Below are positions 1 through 8,795 of a stretch of DNA of 64,000 nt, piece by piece. The notes below the pieces were generated by a model, which was not told the DNA's origin, searched no databases, and was given only the letters and a program-made list of their open reading frames with translations. The DNA lies in contig NZ_CP146350.1 in NCBI RefSeq assembly GCF_037055355.1, positions 6,657,001 to 6,721,000 on the forward strand, in the 5' to 3' direction. The first letter of the stretch is position 1. Each line of letters starts with the position of its first letter. The translations under genes were made by a program, and so were the position numbers. Source of the stretch: Streptomyces sp. DG1A-41 (GTDB lineage Bacteria; Actinomycetota; Actinomycetes; Streptomycetales; Streptomycetaceae).

Positions 1-2
1 CC

Positions 3-1172
3 GCGCTGTACGACGCCTCCGGCGCCGTCGTCGCCACGGCACCGGAGTGGGCCGGGCGGCGGGCCGCGCGGCTCACCGGCGACATACAGCGGCTGCGGGA
101 ACGGCCCGCGCCCGCCTCGTCGGTGGTCGGCGGACCGGAGCACGAGGACCGGGTCGAACTGCACACCATCGGCACGGGCCGGCGCCCCCGCGCGGCCCTC
201 GCCGTGGGCACGGCCGCCGCCCTCGGCACCGCCGAGCGCTACGCCGTCCACTCGGCCATCGCACTGCTGACCCTGACCACGGAGCGCTCCCGGTCCCTCC
301 AGGCCGCCGAGCAGCGGATCGGCGCGGCGGTGCTGCGCATGCTGCTGGCCGGGGAGCCGGACCACGCGCGAGCGGTCGCCGGGGACCTCTACGGCGGGCT
401 GCTGGACGCGCCGTTCCGGATGCTGGTCGCGGAGCGGGTGCCGGTGTCGGCCTCGGCCGCGCTGGCCCGTGCCGAGGCCGGGGCGGGCGCCCCGGCCGTC
501 GAGCGGCCGTCGGCCGCCGCGCTCGCCGCGGCCGACACCAACGGCGACCCCCTCGCGGCGCTCGCCGACGTCATGGAGTCCGCCGCGGCCCGGGCCGGCG
601 AGGCCGTCCTCGTCGTGCCGGAGGGGGAACGGCTGGTGGTGCTGGCCGCGGACGGCGGCGCCGCCGCCGCGGCCTGCGGGGAGTACGCGGCCGCCCTGGA
701 GACGGCCCGGGCCGGCGTAGGCGAGAAGGTGGCGGGCGGCGAGGAGGACGAGCTGGTCGTGGGGCTGTCGGCGCCGGCCGGGCCCATCGCCGCCTCCGCC
801 GCGTACAAGCAGGCCGAGCAGGCGCTGTCGGTGGCGCGGCGGCGCGGGCGCGTCCTCGTGGAGCACGAGCAGATGGCGGCCGGATCCGTGCTGCCGCTGC
901 TGGCGGACGACGCGGTACGGGCCTTCGCCGACGGGATGCTGCGGCCGCTGTACGAGCACGACGCCACGGGCCGCGGCGACCTCGTGGCCTCCCTGCGCGC
1001 CTGGCTGTCCCGGCACGGCCAGTGGGACGCGGCGGCGGCCGATCTCGGCGTCCACCGCCACACCCTCCGCTACCGCATGCGGCGGGTCGAGGAGATCCTC
1101 GGCCGCTCCCTGGACGACGCCGACGCCCGTATGGAGCTCTGGCTGGCCCTCAAGGCGACCAGCTCCGAGTAG
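3..1172 (+). CDS. PucR/CdaR-family transcriptional regulator, 5' truncated by window edge
   Basis: The reading frame is open from base 3, so the start lies upstream of the window; 389 codons are visible. The C-terminus has the PucR-type helix-turn-helix: a stretch reading AAADLGVHRHTLRYRMRRVEEI, followed by a short tail, is the hallmark of this family. The middle part looks like the GGDEF-like/linker region that usually precedes it. PucR-type proteins typically activate catabolic genes for purines, amino acids or amines when their ligand is present. The gene ends 122 bp before an aldehyde dehydrogenase on the same strand, so that gene is a plausible target, but no operator was identified. The family assignment is firm; ligand and targets are unknown. 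Confidence 0.85.
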   Translation, partial: ALYDASGAVVATAPEWAGRRAARLTGDIQRLRERPAPASSVVGGPEHEDRVELHTIGTGRRPRAALAVGTAAALGTAERYAVHSAIALLTLTTERSRSLQAAEQRIGAAVLRMLLAGEPDHARAVAGDLYGGLLDAPFRMLVAERVPVSASAALARAEAGAGAPAVERPSAAALAAADTNGDPLAALADVMESAAARAGEAVLVVPEGERLVVLAADGGAAAAACGEYAAALETARAGVGEKVAGGEEDELVVGLSAPAGPIAASAAYKQAEQALSVARRRGRVLVEHEQMAAGSVLPLLADDAVRAFADGMLRPLYEHDATGRGDLVASLRAWLSRHGQWDAAAADLGVHRHTLRYRMRRVEEILGRSLDDADARMELWLALKATSSE

Positions 1173-1294
1173 CCAGACCGTAGTGTCCCCGCCTCCTATT
1201 GCTACGCCCCGGACAAACGCCGTTCGGTCACCCCGCGCCTACCGTTGATCCCGAAGCACAGGACCACCCCCAACGCCGAAGGGCCGGAACCCAC

Positions 1295-2739
1295 ATGACC
1301 TCCACCCACGCCTTCTGGCTCGCCGGCCGTCAGGCCACCGGCGAGGACACCTTCGACGTCACCTCCCCGTGGGACGGGCGGCTCGTCGGCAAGGTGAGCG
1401 TGCCGACGGACGCGCAGGTCGAGGAGGCCGTGGCCGCCGCGTACACCGTGCGGGACGAGTTCGCCGCCACCCCCGCCCATGTCCGCGCCGCCGCCCTCGA
1501 CCACGTCAGCAAGCGCCTCGCCGAGCGCACCGAGGAGATCGCGCGGCTGATCTCCGCCGAGAACGGCAAGCCGCTCAAGTGGGCGCGCGGCGAGGTCGGC
1601 CGGGCCGTGTCCGTCTTCCGCTTCGCGGCCGAGGAGGCCCGGCGGTTCAACGGCGGCGAGGCCCAGCGCCTCGACACCGACCTCGGCGGCCAGGGCCGGC
1701 TCGCCCTCACCCGCCGCTTCCCGAAGGGCGTCGTACTGGGCATCGCACCCTTCAACTTCCCGCTCAACCTCTGCGCCCACAAGGTCGCCCCGGCCATCGC
1801 CGCCGGTGCCCCGATCATCCTCAAGCCGGCCCGGCCACCCCGCTGTCCGGCCTGATCATCGGCGACCTGCTGGCCGAGACCGACCTGCCCGCGGGCTCCT
1901 GGAGCATCCTGCCGGTCGCCAACGACAAGATGCCCGCCCTCGTGCAGGACGAGCGCCTGCCCGTGATCTCCTTCACCGGCTCCGAGAAGGTCGGCTACGC
2001 GATCATGGACTCGGTGCCGCGCAAGCACTGCACCCTGGAGCTGGGCGGCAACGGCGCGGCCGTCGTCCTCGCCGACTGGACGAGCGACGAGGACCTGGAC
2101 CGGGCGGCGAACCGCATCGCCACCTTCTCCAACTACCAGGGCGGGCAGTCCTGCATCTCCGTCCAGCGGGTCATCGCGGACGCCTCCGTGTACGACCGGC
2201 TGCTGCCGCGCATCGTCGCCGCCGTCGAGGCCCAGGTCACCGGCGACCCGAGCGACGACGCGACCGACGTCGGGCCGCTGGTCAGCGAGGACGCCGCCAA
2301 GCGCGTCGAGACCTGGGTGCGGGAAGCGGTCGACGCCGGTGCCCGGCTGCTCACCGGCGGCAAGCGCGACGGCGCCTCGTACGCGCCGACCGTGCTGGCC
2401 GACGTTCCGGCCGGTGTCACCCTCTCCTGCGAGGAGGTCTTCGGGCCGGTCCTCACCGTGCAGAAGGTGAGCGGCGAGGCCGAGGCCTTCGCCGCCGTCA
2501 ACGACTCCAAGTACGGCCTCCAGGCGGGCGTCTTCACCCACGACCTCCAGACCGCCTTCCGGGCCCACCGCGCCCTGGAGGTCGGCGGCGTGGTCGTCGG
2601 CGACGTGCCGTCCTACCGCGCCGACCAGATGCCGTACGGCGGCGTCAAGCAGTCCGGCGTGGGCCGTGAGGGCGTGCGGTTCGCGATGGAGGACTACACG
2701 TACGAGCGCGTGATGGTGCTGACCGGAATCAACCTCTAG
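1295..2739 (+). pseudogene. NAD(P)-dependent aldehyde dehydrogenase, split by a one-base deletion
   Basis: Two frames together give one aldehyde dehydrogenase of about 480 residues. The first part (ATG 1295, GAAGGG upstream) covers the nucleotide-binding half up to ILKPA and then runs into a TGA at 1853-1855. The second part continues in the next frame from TPLSG, with the catalytic Glu in LELGGN and the catalytic Cys in GGQSC, and ends normally at 2739. The break is at a CCC run at 1830-1832; one extra C (CCCC) would restore the family-typical KPAPATPLSG. Everything else looks intact and under normal codon use, so this is either a very recent frameshift or a sequencing error in a C run. The family oxidises aldehydes to acids; the substrate cannot be told. 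It may be controlled by the PucR-type gene just upstream. Confidence 0.8.
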
Positions 2740-2775
2740 CTCATGGGAACCATTTTCATATAGGCTGTGCGAAGA

Positions 2776-2807
2776 GGCCCGGCACCGATGCCTTCCGGTG
2801 CCGGGCC
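2776..2807. terminator. Bidirectional terminator between convergent genes
   Basis: Perfect 12-bp inverted repeat (GGCCCGGCACCG and its complement) with an 8-base loop, between the aldehyde dehydrogenase and the convergent GH3 gene. Extra A/T pairs flank the stem, so it could work for both strands. Confidence 0.75.
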
Positions 2808-2836
2808 CCTTCTCTGCGCCGGCCTGCTCCGGACCC

Positions 2837-5671
2837 TCAACCGGAGAAGCCGACGTGCGCGAGCCGCAGCGGGCCGCGCAGTCTGAGGTGCACGTCGTGC
2901 ACGCCCGCGGCGGCGACGGACGCGCCGAGCGAGACGTAGTCGTACGGGCCCGCCGTGGGGGTGCCGGGCGACAGCACCGCGAGCGCAGGGCCGCCGTCGA
3001 GGGACAGCTCGACCGTGCCCTCGCCGGCCACCTCCACCGTCACCTCTTCGATGCCGCGCCCGAAGTCGCAGCGCCGGTAGACGACTTCGCCCGTCGCCCC
3101 GTCCGCCGGCGTCACCGCGTCGCCCGACACCTTCGTACGGTCGACGATCTCGATGCCGCTGTGCTCGTCGAAGCCGGCCGCGGCCAGACCGCCCGCGACG
3201 ACCGGGCGCGGAAGGGCGGGCTCGCCGTCCAGCGTGACGGCCGTCCGCAGCCGGACGTCCTCGCTGGAGGCCCCGGCCAGCAGCTCGTACGCGCCCGGCT
3301 CCAGACGCCACCGGTCCTGGGCAACGTCCCAGAACGCGAAGGCGGACAACGGCACCTGGAAACCCACCTCCGCCGTCGCCCCGGGGGCGAGGGTGACGCG
3401 GCGGTGGTCCAGCAGCTCGCGGCGCGGACGCGGCACGGACGGGTCGACGGCCCGGGTGTAGAGCTGGGCGACCTCGTCGGCGGTGACGTCACCGGTGTTG
3501 GTGACCGTGAAAGAGACGTGCACCGACCCGTCCGCGACCCGGGCCGTCAGGCCGTCGTACGAGAACGACGTGTACGACAGACCGTGCCCGAAGGGGAACA
3601 GGGGCGTGCCCTCGAAGTACAGGTACGTCTGCCGGCTGCCGATCACGTCGTAGTCGAGGAGGCCGGGCAGGTCGGCGTCGCCGGCGTACCAGGTCTGCGG
3701 GAGGCGGCCGGCGGGGGAGACGTCGCCGGCCAGCACACGGGCCAGGGCGGTGCCGGCCGCTTGGCCGCCGTGCGCGGTCCACAGCACGGCCGGGAGATCT
3801 GCCGGGTCGATCGCGTACGGGTAGGCGGAGACCAGCGCCAGCACGGTCGCCGGGTTCGCCGCGCGGGCGGCCCGCAGCAGCCGCTCCTGGTGACCGGGCA
3901 GCCGCAGGGTCGTACGGTCCTCGGTCTCGCGGCCGTTGATGTGCGGGTCGTTGCCCGCCACCACCACGACCACGTCGGCCTGCGCGGCGGCCCGCGCCAC
4001 CGCCTCCTCGCCGCGCTCGGTGACGACCAGCTCGAACACCTCGGGATCTTCGTCGGCAACCTTCACGCCGTCGGCGGAGACACACACGTGGCGACCCGTT
4101 CCCAGGTGCTTCAGGAGGTGCCCGTTCTCGTGCGGTTCCAGGCGGAACGTCTCCTGGACGATCCAGCCCCCCGGCTGGTCGGCGGAGGCGCGGACGCGGC
4201 CGTCGTCGGCGACCGAGAGGTAGCGGCCGTCGGGCGCGCGCAGGGTCAGCACGCCCTCGCCCCAGTCGACCAGCGCGAGCTCCGTGCCGGTCGCGTCGGT
4301 GGTGAGCGGGGGCAGGTCGGTGCGGCCCGCGAGCAGCGCCGGGTCGAGGGCGCCCTCGGCGCCGCGCACCTCGTCGTCGGCGTCCGCCTCGGGGACGTGC
4401 AGGAAGGTTCCGGCCGAGGCCTTCAGCCGGACCCGGTCCACGCCCTCCGCGAACTCCACCCGCTCCGCGCCGAACCGCTCGTACAGGCCCTCCAGCGGGG
4501 TCGAGCGGTGGATGAGCGTGCCGCTGTACCAGTCGAGCTTGCACTCGTCGGCGAGCAGACCGACCACCGCGACCCGGGTGTCCGGGGCGAGCGGCAGCAG
4601 GCCGTCGTTCTTGAGCAGCACGACGGCCTGCTCGGCGGCCTCCTGCGCGAGGGCGCGGTGGGCCGGGGAGTCGAACTCGCTGGTCGCGTTGTGCGGGTCG
4701 TACTCCGGGTCGAACTCGCCGAGCCGGAAGCGGACCGAGAGCTGCCGTCGGACGGCCGTGTCGACGTCGGCCTCGGTGAGCAGCCCGCGTTCCAGGGCGC
4801 CGCGCAGGCGTCCGATCATCTGCGAGGAGTCCGTGCCATGGTCCGTGAAGCTGTCGACGCCCGCCACGAGGGAGGCCGCGGTGGCCTCCTCGTGCGTGTC
4901 GAAGTAGTGCTCGGAATCGACCAGGTTGCTCGGCGCGCCCGCGTCCGAGCAGACCAGCAGGTCCTCCTCGGTCCAGGCGCGCAGCTGCTCGCCCAGGTAG
5001 GGGGAGACGTGGTTGGGGCGGCCGTTGACCAGGTTGTACGCCGGCATCACGCCGGCCACCGCACCCGCCTCGACGGTCTCGCGGAAGGCGCGCAGGTCGT
5101 ATTCGTGCAGCACGCGCGGGCGCACGGAGCTCGACGTCGTGGACCGGTCCGTCTCGTTGTTGTGTGCGAGCCAGTGCTTCAGCACGGGGGCGGTGCGCCA
5201 GTAGGTCGGGTGGTCGCCGCGCAGGCCGTGCGTGTAGGCGGTGGCGATCGTCGAGGTGAGCTTCGGGTCCTCCGAGTAGCCCTCCTCGTTGCGGCCCCAC
5301 AGGGGGTGGCGCAGCAGGTTGACCGTCGGGGCCCAGACGTTGAGGCCGACCCGGTCGTCCTTGGCGCGCATCGCCCGGACCTCCCTGGACACCGCGTCGC
5401 CGACGCGCCGCACCAGCTCCGGGTTCCAGGTGGCGCCGAGGCCGACCGCCTGCGGGAACACCGTCGCCGGGCCCATCCACGCCACGCCGTGCAGCGCCTC
5501 CTGGCCGGTGCGGAAGGCGGCGATGCCGAGCCGTTCCACGGCGGGCGCGAACTGGTGCAGGAAGGCGATCTTCTCCGCCGGCGTGAGCCGCGACAGGAGG
5601 TCGTCGATCCGCTTCGCGAACGGAAGGCGCGGATCGCGGAACGGCGGGCTGGGCGGCGTGTGTGCGGTCAC
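2837..5671 (-). CDS. Glycoside hydrolase family 3 beta-glucosidase (or beta-xylosidase)
   Basis: A 944-residue GH3 enzyme without a signal peptide, so probably cytoplasmic. The (beta/alpha)8 domain is followed by the nucleophile region LVCSDAGAP (Asp about residue 243), the C-terminal alpha/beta sandwich and a fibronectin-III-like domain. Two additions are visible: a beta-trefoil-like insert (DGRYLSVADDGRV, middle third) where many GH3 enzymes carry PA14, and a C-terminal CBM6-like module starting near RRCDFGRGI. I chose GTG 5671 because GAGGG stands 8 bases upstream; the longer ATG at 5728 would place codons across the operator. In this locus it would remove glucose from the non-reducing end of xyloglucan oligosaccharides after side-chain removal. 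It is transcribed divergently from the importer and probably repressed through the operator at 5708-5721. GH3 specificity (glucose or xylose) is not certain. Confidence 0.88.
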   Translation of the reverse strand: MTAHTPPSPPFRDPRLPFAKRIDDLLSRLTPAEKIAFLHQFAPAVERLGIAAFRTGQEALHGVAWMGPATVFPQAVGLGATWNPELVRRVGDAVSREVRAMRAKDDRVGLNVWAPTVNLLRHPLWGRNEEGYSEDPKLTSTIATAYTHGLRGDHPTYWRTAPVLKHWLAHNNETDRSTTSSSVRPRVLHEYDLRAFRETVEAGAVAGVMPAYNLVNGRPNHVSPYLGEQLRAWTEEDLLVCSDAGAPSNLVDSEHYFDTHEEATAASLVAGVDSFTDHGTDSSQMIGRLRGALERGLLTEADVDTAVRRQLSVRFRLGEFDPEYDPHNATSEFDSPAHRALAQEAAEQAVVLLKNDGLLPLAPDTRVAVVGLLADECKLDWYSGTLIHRSTPLEGLYERFGAERVEFAEGVDRVRLKASAGTFLHVPEADADDEVRGAEGALDPALLAGRTDLPPLTTDATGTELALVDWGEGVLTLRAPDGRYLSVADDGRVRASADQPGGWIVQETFRLEPHENGHLLKHLGTGRHVCVSADGVKVADEDPEVFELVVTERGEEAVARAAAQADVVVVVAGNDPHINGRETEDRTTLRLPGHQERLLRAARAANPATVLALVSAYPYAIDPADLPAVLWTAHGGQAAGTALARVLAGDVSPAGRLPQTWYAGDADLPGLLDYDVIGSRQTYLYFEGTPLFPFGHGLSYTSFSYDGLTARVADGSVHVSFTVTNTGDVTADEVAQLYTRAVDPSVPRPRRELLDHRRVTLAPGATAEVGFQVPLSAFAFWDVAQDRWRLEPGAYELLAGASSEDVRLRTAVTLDGEPALPRPVVAGGLAAAGFDEHSGIEIVDRTKVSGDAVTPADGATGEVVYRRCDFGRGIEEVTVEVAGEGTVELSLDGGPALAVLSPGTPTAGPYDYVSLGASVAAAGVHDVHLRLRGPLRLAHVGFSG

Positions 5672-5707
5672 GTGGGTTTCCCTCTGGGATGGAGCGGCAA
5701 GGCCCTT

Positions 5708-5721
5708 TCGAAGCGCTTCGA
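5708..5721. promoter_or_regulatory. LacI-type operator, GH3 side
   Basis: Perfect 14-bp palindrome TCGAAGCGCTTCGA with the central CG typical of LacI-family operators. It overlaps the proposed -10 and start point of the GH3 promoter, the usual place for repression. Identical copies lie at 5891-5904 and 21590-21603, and a near-copy at 21501-21514. Confidence 0.8.
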
Positions 5722-5750
5722 TGCTCATTCGACGTGGGGGTGGGTGTCAA
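5721..5750 (-). promoter_or_regulatory. Proposed GH3 promoter
   Basis: On the minus strand a perfect -35 TTGACA (5745-5750) is followed after 18 bases by GAGCAT (5721-5726), a weak -10. The operator palindrome begins at the -10, which supports the assignment. The transcript start is inferred, not shown. Confidence 0.5.
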
Positions 5751-5890
5751 GACACCCCGGTGCAACAACTCGCGACATTCGGCGGCATTCCAAGCGGCAT
5801 ACGACTCAGGTCGCGATCGTGCATACCTCGGAGGAATCTTGGAATCGCCCCTTGTGCACCCCTGGGTGTTCACTTAACCTCGCAGCAACA

Positions 5891-5904
5891 TCGAAGCGCT
5901 TCGA
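5891..5904. promoter_or_regulatory. LacI-type operator, sugar-importer side
   Basis: Second perfect copy of TCGAAGCGCTTCGA, 138 bases before the binding-protein gene. A possible promoter stands just upstream (TTGTGC at 5852, then TAACCT at 5875 after 17 bases), so the palindrome would cover the early transcribed region. The promoter is tentative; the palindrome is clear. Confidence 0.75.
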
Positions 5905-6042
5905 CTGTGAAGTCCGCCACCCAATGGTGCGCCATCCTCGTCACGCGTCGGAGTATCGCTTCGGCTCAGCCAGTTCCACTCGAGACACCGCAGCCGACGG
6001 CCCACCGCCGGGTGTCCTGGTGCGCCATGAAGGGTTGACGCA

Positions 6043-7734
6043 ATGACGCCGAACGCCGCCTCCGCCTCCTCCGGACCGAGCCGGAGAAGTTTCCTCGCCT
6101 CCACGGCGGTCGCCACCGCAGCGGTGGCGGGGGGAGTGCCGTTGCTCGCCGCCTGCGGGGGGTCGGACAACGGGTCGCGCGACGGCACCACCTCGGGCAA
6201 GGACGCCAAGAAGATCCTGCCGGCCTTCGTGGCCAGCAACGTGGTGAAGCCGGACATCCCGGCCAAGAACGGCTCGGCGATCGGTTTCACCAGCAAGCTC
6301 GACCTGGCCACTTTGAAAACCTCGGTCTCGAAGAAGCTAGGCAAGGGTGGCAAGGTCACCATCATGTCGCCGTTCTGGGGCTCCCCGCCTCAGCAGAACA
6401 ACGCCTACTACAGGGCGATGAACGACCTGATAGGCGTCGACGTCGTCTGGCAGAACCAGGACGGCAACACCTACGACCAGAAGCTCGGCGCCGTCCTCGC
6501 CTCCAGCGACATCCCGGATGTGGTGGTCGTCCCCGGCTGGAACATGAACGGCAAGATCCCAAGCGCCATCATCAGCAAGTTCGCCGACCTTGGCCCGTAC
6601 CTGTCCGGGGACGCGGTCAAGGAGTACCCGAACCTCGCCGCGATCCCTACGGACGCCTGGCAGCGTTCCATCTTCGGCGGGAAACTGCGCGGCCTGCCGC
6701 AGCCCGCCCCGTACGTCACCGGCATCGTGCCGCTGTACCGCAAGGACATCTTCGACAAGGAGGGATACGAGATCCCCCGGTCGGCGGACGAGTTCATGGC
6801 CCTGGCCAAGGAGATCACCAACGCCAAGGCCAAGCGGTGGGCCTGCCTCGACATGAAGTGGACCGCCTTCCAGAACTTCGGGGTGCTCTCGGGCAGCGAG
6901 AAGCCGCTGTGGTGGAACCTCGTCGACGGCAAGCTGATCTGCCGCATCGAGACCGAGGAGTACCTCGAGGCCCTGGAGTGGACCCGCAAGCTCTTCGCCG
7001 CCGGAGTCGTGCACCCCGACTCCGAGTTGGGCAAGAACGCCCCCGACCCCGGCCCTAAGTTTGCCGCCGGCGAGTTCCTGATCTACCCCAACAACATCAC
7101 CCAGTGGTGGAGCCGCACGAGCGAACAGGCTACCCAGAACCCGGAGTTCAAGATCTGGGGCATGGACATCTGGGGCCACGACGGCGGCAACCCACGCCTC
7201 TGGGCCGAACAGCCGGCCGGCATCTTCGCCTTCATCAACAAGAAGGCCTCCGAGTCGGTCATCCGTGACGTGCTGGCCGTCGCCAACGTCACCGCCGCGC
7301 CGTACGGCACCAGGGAGTACATGATGACCAACTACGGCGTCGAGGGCACCCACTACTCCGTCAAGGACGGCGTCCCCGTCAAGACCGACAAGGGCAACAA
7401 CGAGGTGATGAACGCCTACGTGATGGTCGCGAGCCCTGCGGCGACTCTCGCCCACCCCGACTTCCCGGACGTCGCCAAGGGCCAAGTCGAGTGGCAGCAG
7501 CGGATGGGCGCCTTCACCAAGAAGTCCTCCTTCTGGGGCATGCAGATCACCGAGCCTGGCCGCTACACCAACCTCGGCAACGACTTCGAGCAGCTCGAGG
7601 ACGACATCACCCGCGGCCGCAAGAAGATCAGCGACATGCAGCAGGCCGTCTCCGACTGGAAGAGCAAGGGCGGCGACAAGCTGCGCGACTGGTACATGAA
7701 GATCCTCGATGAGAACGGCTCCGCGTCCAACTGA
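6043..7734 (+). CDS. Sugar ABC transporter substrate-binding lipoprotein
   Basis: A 563-residue extracellular solute-binding protein. The N-terminus has a twin-arginine motif (SRRSFL) and a lipobox ending LLAAC, so it is probably exported by Tat and anchored as a lipoprotein. The ATG is preceded by GAAGGG. Its size and its two downstream permeases fit the LipO/LplB/YtcP-type subgroup of CUT1 importers, which take up complex oligosaccharides, rather than the smaller monosaccharide binders. Given the neighbouring xyloglucanases, xyloglucan oligosaccharides are the likely ligand; this is inference from context. First gene of a same-strand run 6043-16988, probably expressed from the operator-controlled region at 5.9 kb. 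Confidence 0.88.
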   Translation: MTPNAASASSGPSRRSFLASTAVATAAVAGGVPLLAACGGSDNGSRDGTTSGKDAKKILPAFVASNVVKPDIPAKNGSAIGFTSKLDLATLKTSVSKKLGKGGKVTIMSPFWGSPPQQNNAYYRAMNDLIGVDVVWQNQDGNTYDQKLGAVLASSDIPDVVVVPGWNMNGKIPSAIISKFADLGPYLSGDAVKEYPNLAAIPTDAWQRSIFGGKLRGLPQPAPYVTGIVPLYRKDIFDKEGYEIPRSADEFMALAKEITNAKAKRWACLDMKWTAFQNFGVLSGSEKPLWWNLVDGKLICRIETEEYLEALEWTRKLFAAGVVHPDSELGKNAPDPGPKFAAGEFLIYPNNITQWWSRTSEQATQNPEFKIWGMDIWGHDGGNPRLWAEQPAGIFAFINKKASESVIRDVLAVANVTAAPYGTREYMMTNYGVEGTHYSVKDGVPVKTDKGNNEVMNAYVMVASPAATLAHPDFPDVAKGQVEWQQRMGAFTKKSSFWGMQITEPGRYTNLGNDFEQLEDDITRGRKKISDMQQAVSDWKSKGGDKLRDWYMKILDENGSASN

Positions 7735-7760
7735 CCGAGTACCGAGGCAAGGAGACGGCC

Positions 7761-8795
7761 GTGTCCCACAGCACGGTGCCTCGGAGCAGGGCCGAGGCCG
7801 ACATGACGGAGAAGACCCCGGTGGCGTCCGGCGGCGCCACCGGTTCACCGGAGAAGCGACCCTCGGGGAAACTGAGCCTGTGGCTCAGGTTCAGACGCGA
7901 CCGCGTCCTGCTCCTGATGACCCTGCCGGCCGTCGTGCTGGTCCTGGTCTTCAACTACCTGCCGATCCTCGGCAACGTCGTCGCCTTCCAGGACTACGAC
8001 CCCTACATCAGCGACAACGGCATCGTCTCCATGCTGAACAGCCCCTTCGTGGGCATGGAGAACTTCCAGCGGATCTTCGAGGACTCGGCGTTCTGGAACG
8101 CCCTCCAGAACACGCTGGTGCTGTTCTCCCTCCAGCTCGTGCTGTTCTTCCCGATCCCGATCCTGCTCGCGCTGCTCATCAACAGCGTGGTCAGGCCCCG
8201 GGTGCGGGCGGTGGCACAGGCCGTTCTCTACCTGCCGCACTTCTTCTCCTGGGTGCTGGTCATCGCCGTCTTCCAGCAAATCTTCGGCGGCGCGGGCATC
8301 CTCTCCCAGCTGCTGCGGCAGCACGATTACAACGGCCTCAACATCATGACCGACCCGAACACCTTCCCCCTCCTGATCACCGCGCAGAGCGTGTGGAAGG
8401 ACGCCGGGTGGGGGATCATCGTCTTCCTCGCCGCACTGGCCTCGGTCAGCCCGGACCTGTACGAGGCCGCCGCGATGGACGGCGCCGGCCGCTGGCGCCG
8501 CATGTGGCATGTCACGCTGCCCGCGCTGCGCCCGGTGATCGCCTTGCTGCTGGTCCTGCGGGTCGGCGACGCCCTCACCGTCGGTTTCGAACAGATCCTG
8601 CTGCAACGCGACGCCGTCGGACCGGGCGCGGCCGAGGTCCTCGACACCTTCGTGTGGTGGAACGGCGTGCGCAACCAGGACTTCGGCTACGCGGCCGCCG
8701 CCGGACTCATCAAGGGCGTGATCAGCATCGGCCTGGTCCTCGCCGCGAACAAGGTGGCCCATCTTATGGGCGAGCAGGGGGTGTACAAGAAGTGA
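7761..8795 (+). CDS. Sugar ABC transporter permease, LplB type
   Basis: A 344-residue integral membrane protein of the binding-protein-dependent permease family. The EAA loop that contacts the ATPase is visible as EAAAMDGAGRWRRM in the second half. GTG 7761 is chosen because AAGGAG stands 6 bases upstream. Several hydrophobic segments follow a charged cytoplasmic N-terminus of about 45 residues. It partners the second permease, whose start overlaps its stop by four bases, and the upstream lipoprotein. No ATP-binding subunit is encoded nearby. Confidence 0.9.
   Translation: MSHSTVPRSRAEADMTEKTPVASGGATGSPEKRPSGKLSLWLRFRRDRVLLLMTLPAVVLVLVFNYLPILGNVVAFQDYDPYISDNGIVSMLNSPFVGMENFQRIFEDSAFWNALQNTLVLFSLQLVLFFPIPILLALLINSVVRPRVRAVAQAVLYLPHFFSWVLVIAVFQQIFGGAGILSQLLRQHDYNGLNIMTDPNTFPLLITAQSVWKDAGWGIIVFLAALASVSPDLYEAAAMDGAGRWRRMWHVTLPALRPVIALLLVLRVGDALTVGFEQILLQRDAVGPGAAEVLDTFVWWNGVRNQDFGYAAAAGLIKGVISIGLVLAANKVAHLMGEQGVYKK

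Noticed and set aside
2798..6046. 1082-codon open frame opposite GH3
   Set aside because: Composition artefact on the complementary strand of a clear GH3 gene.
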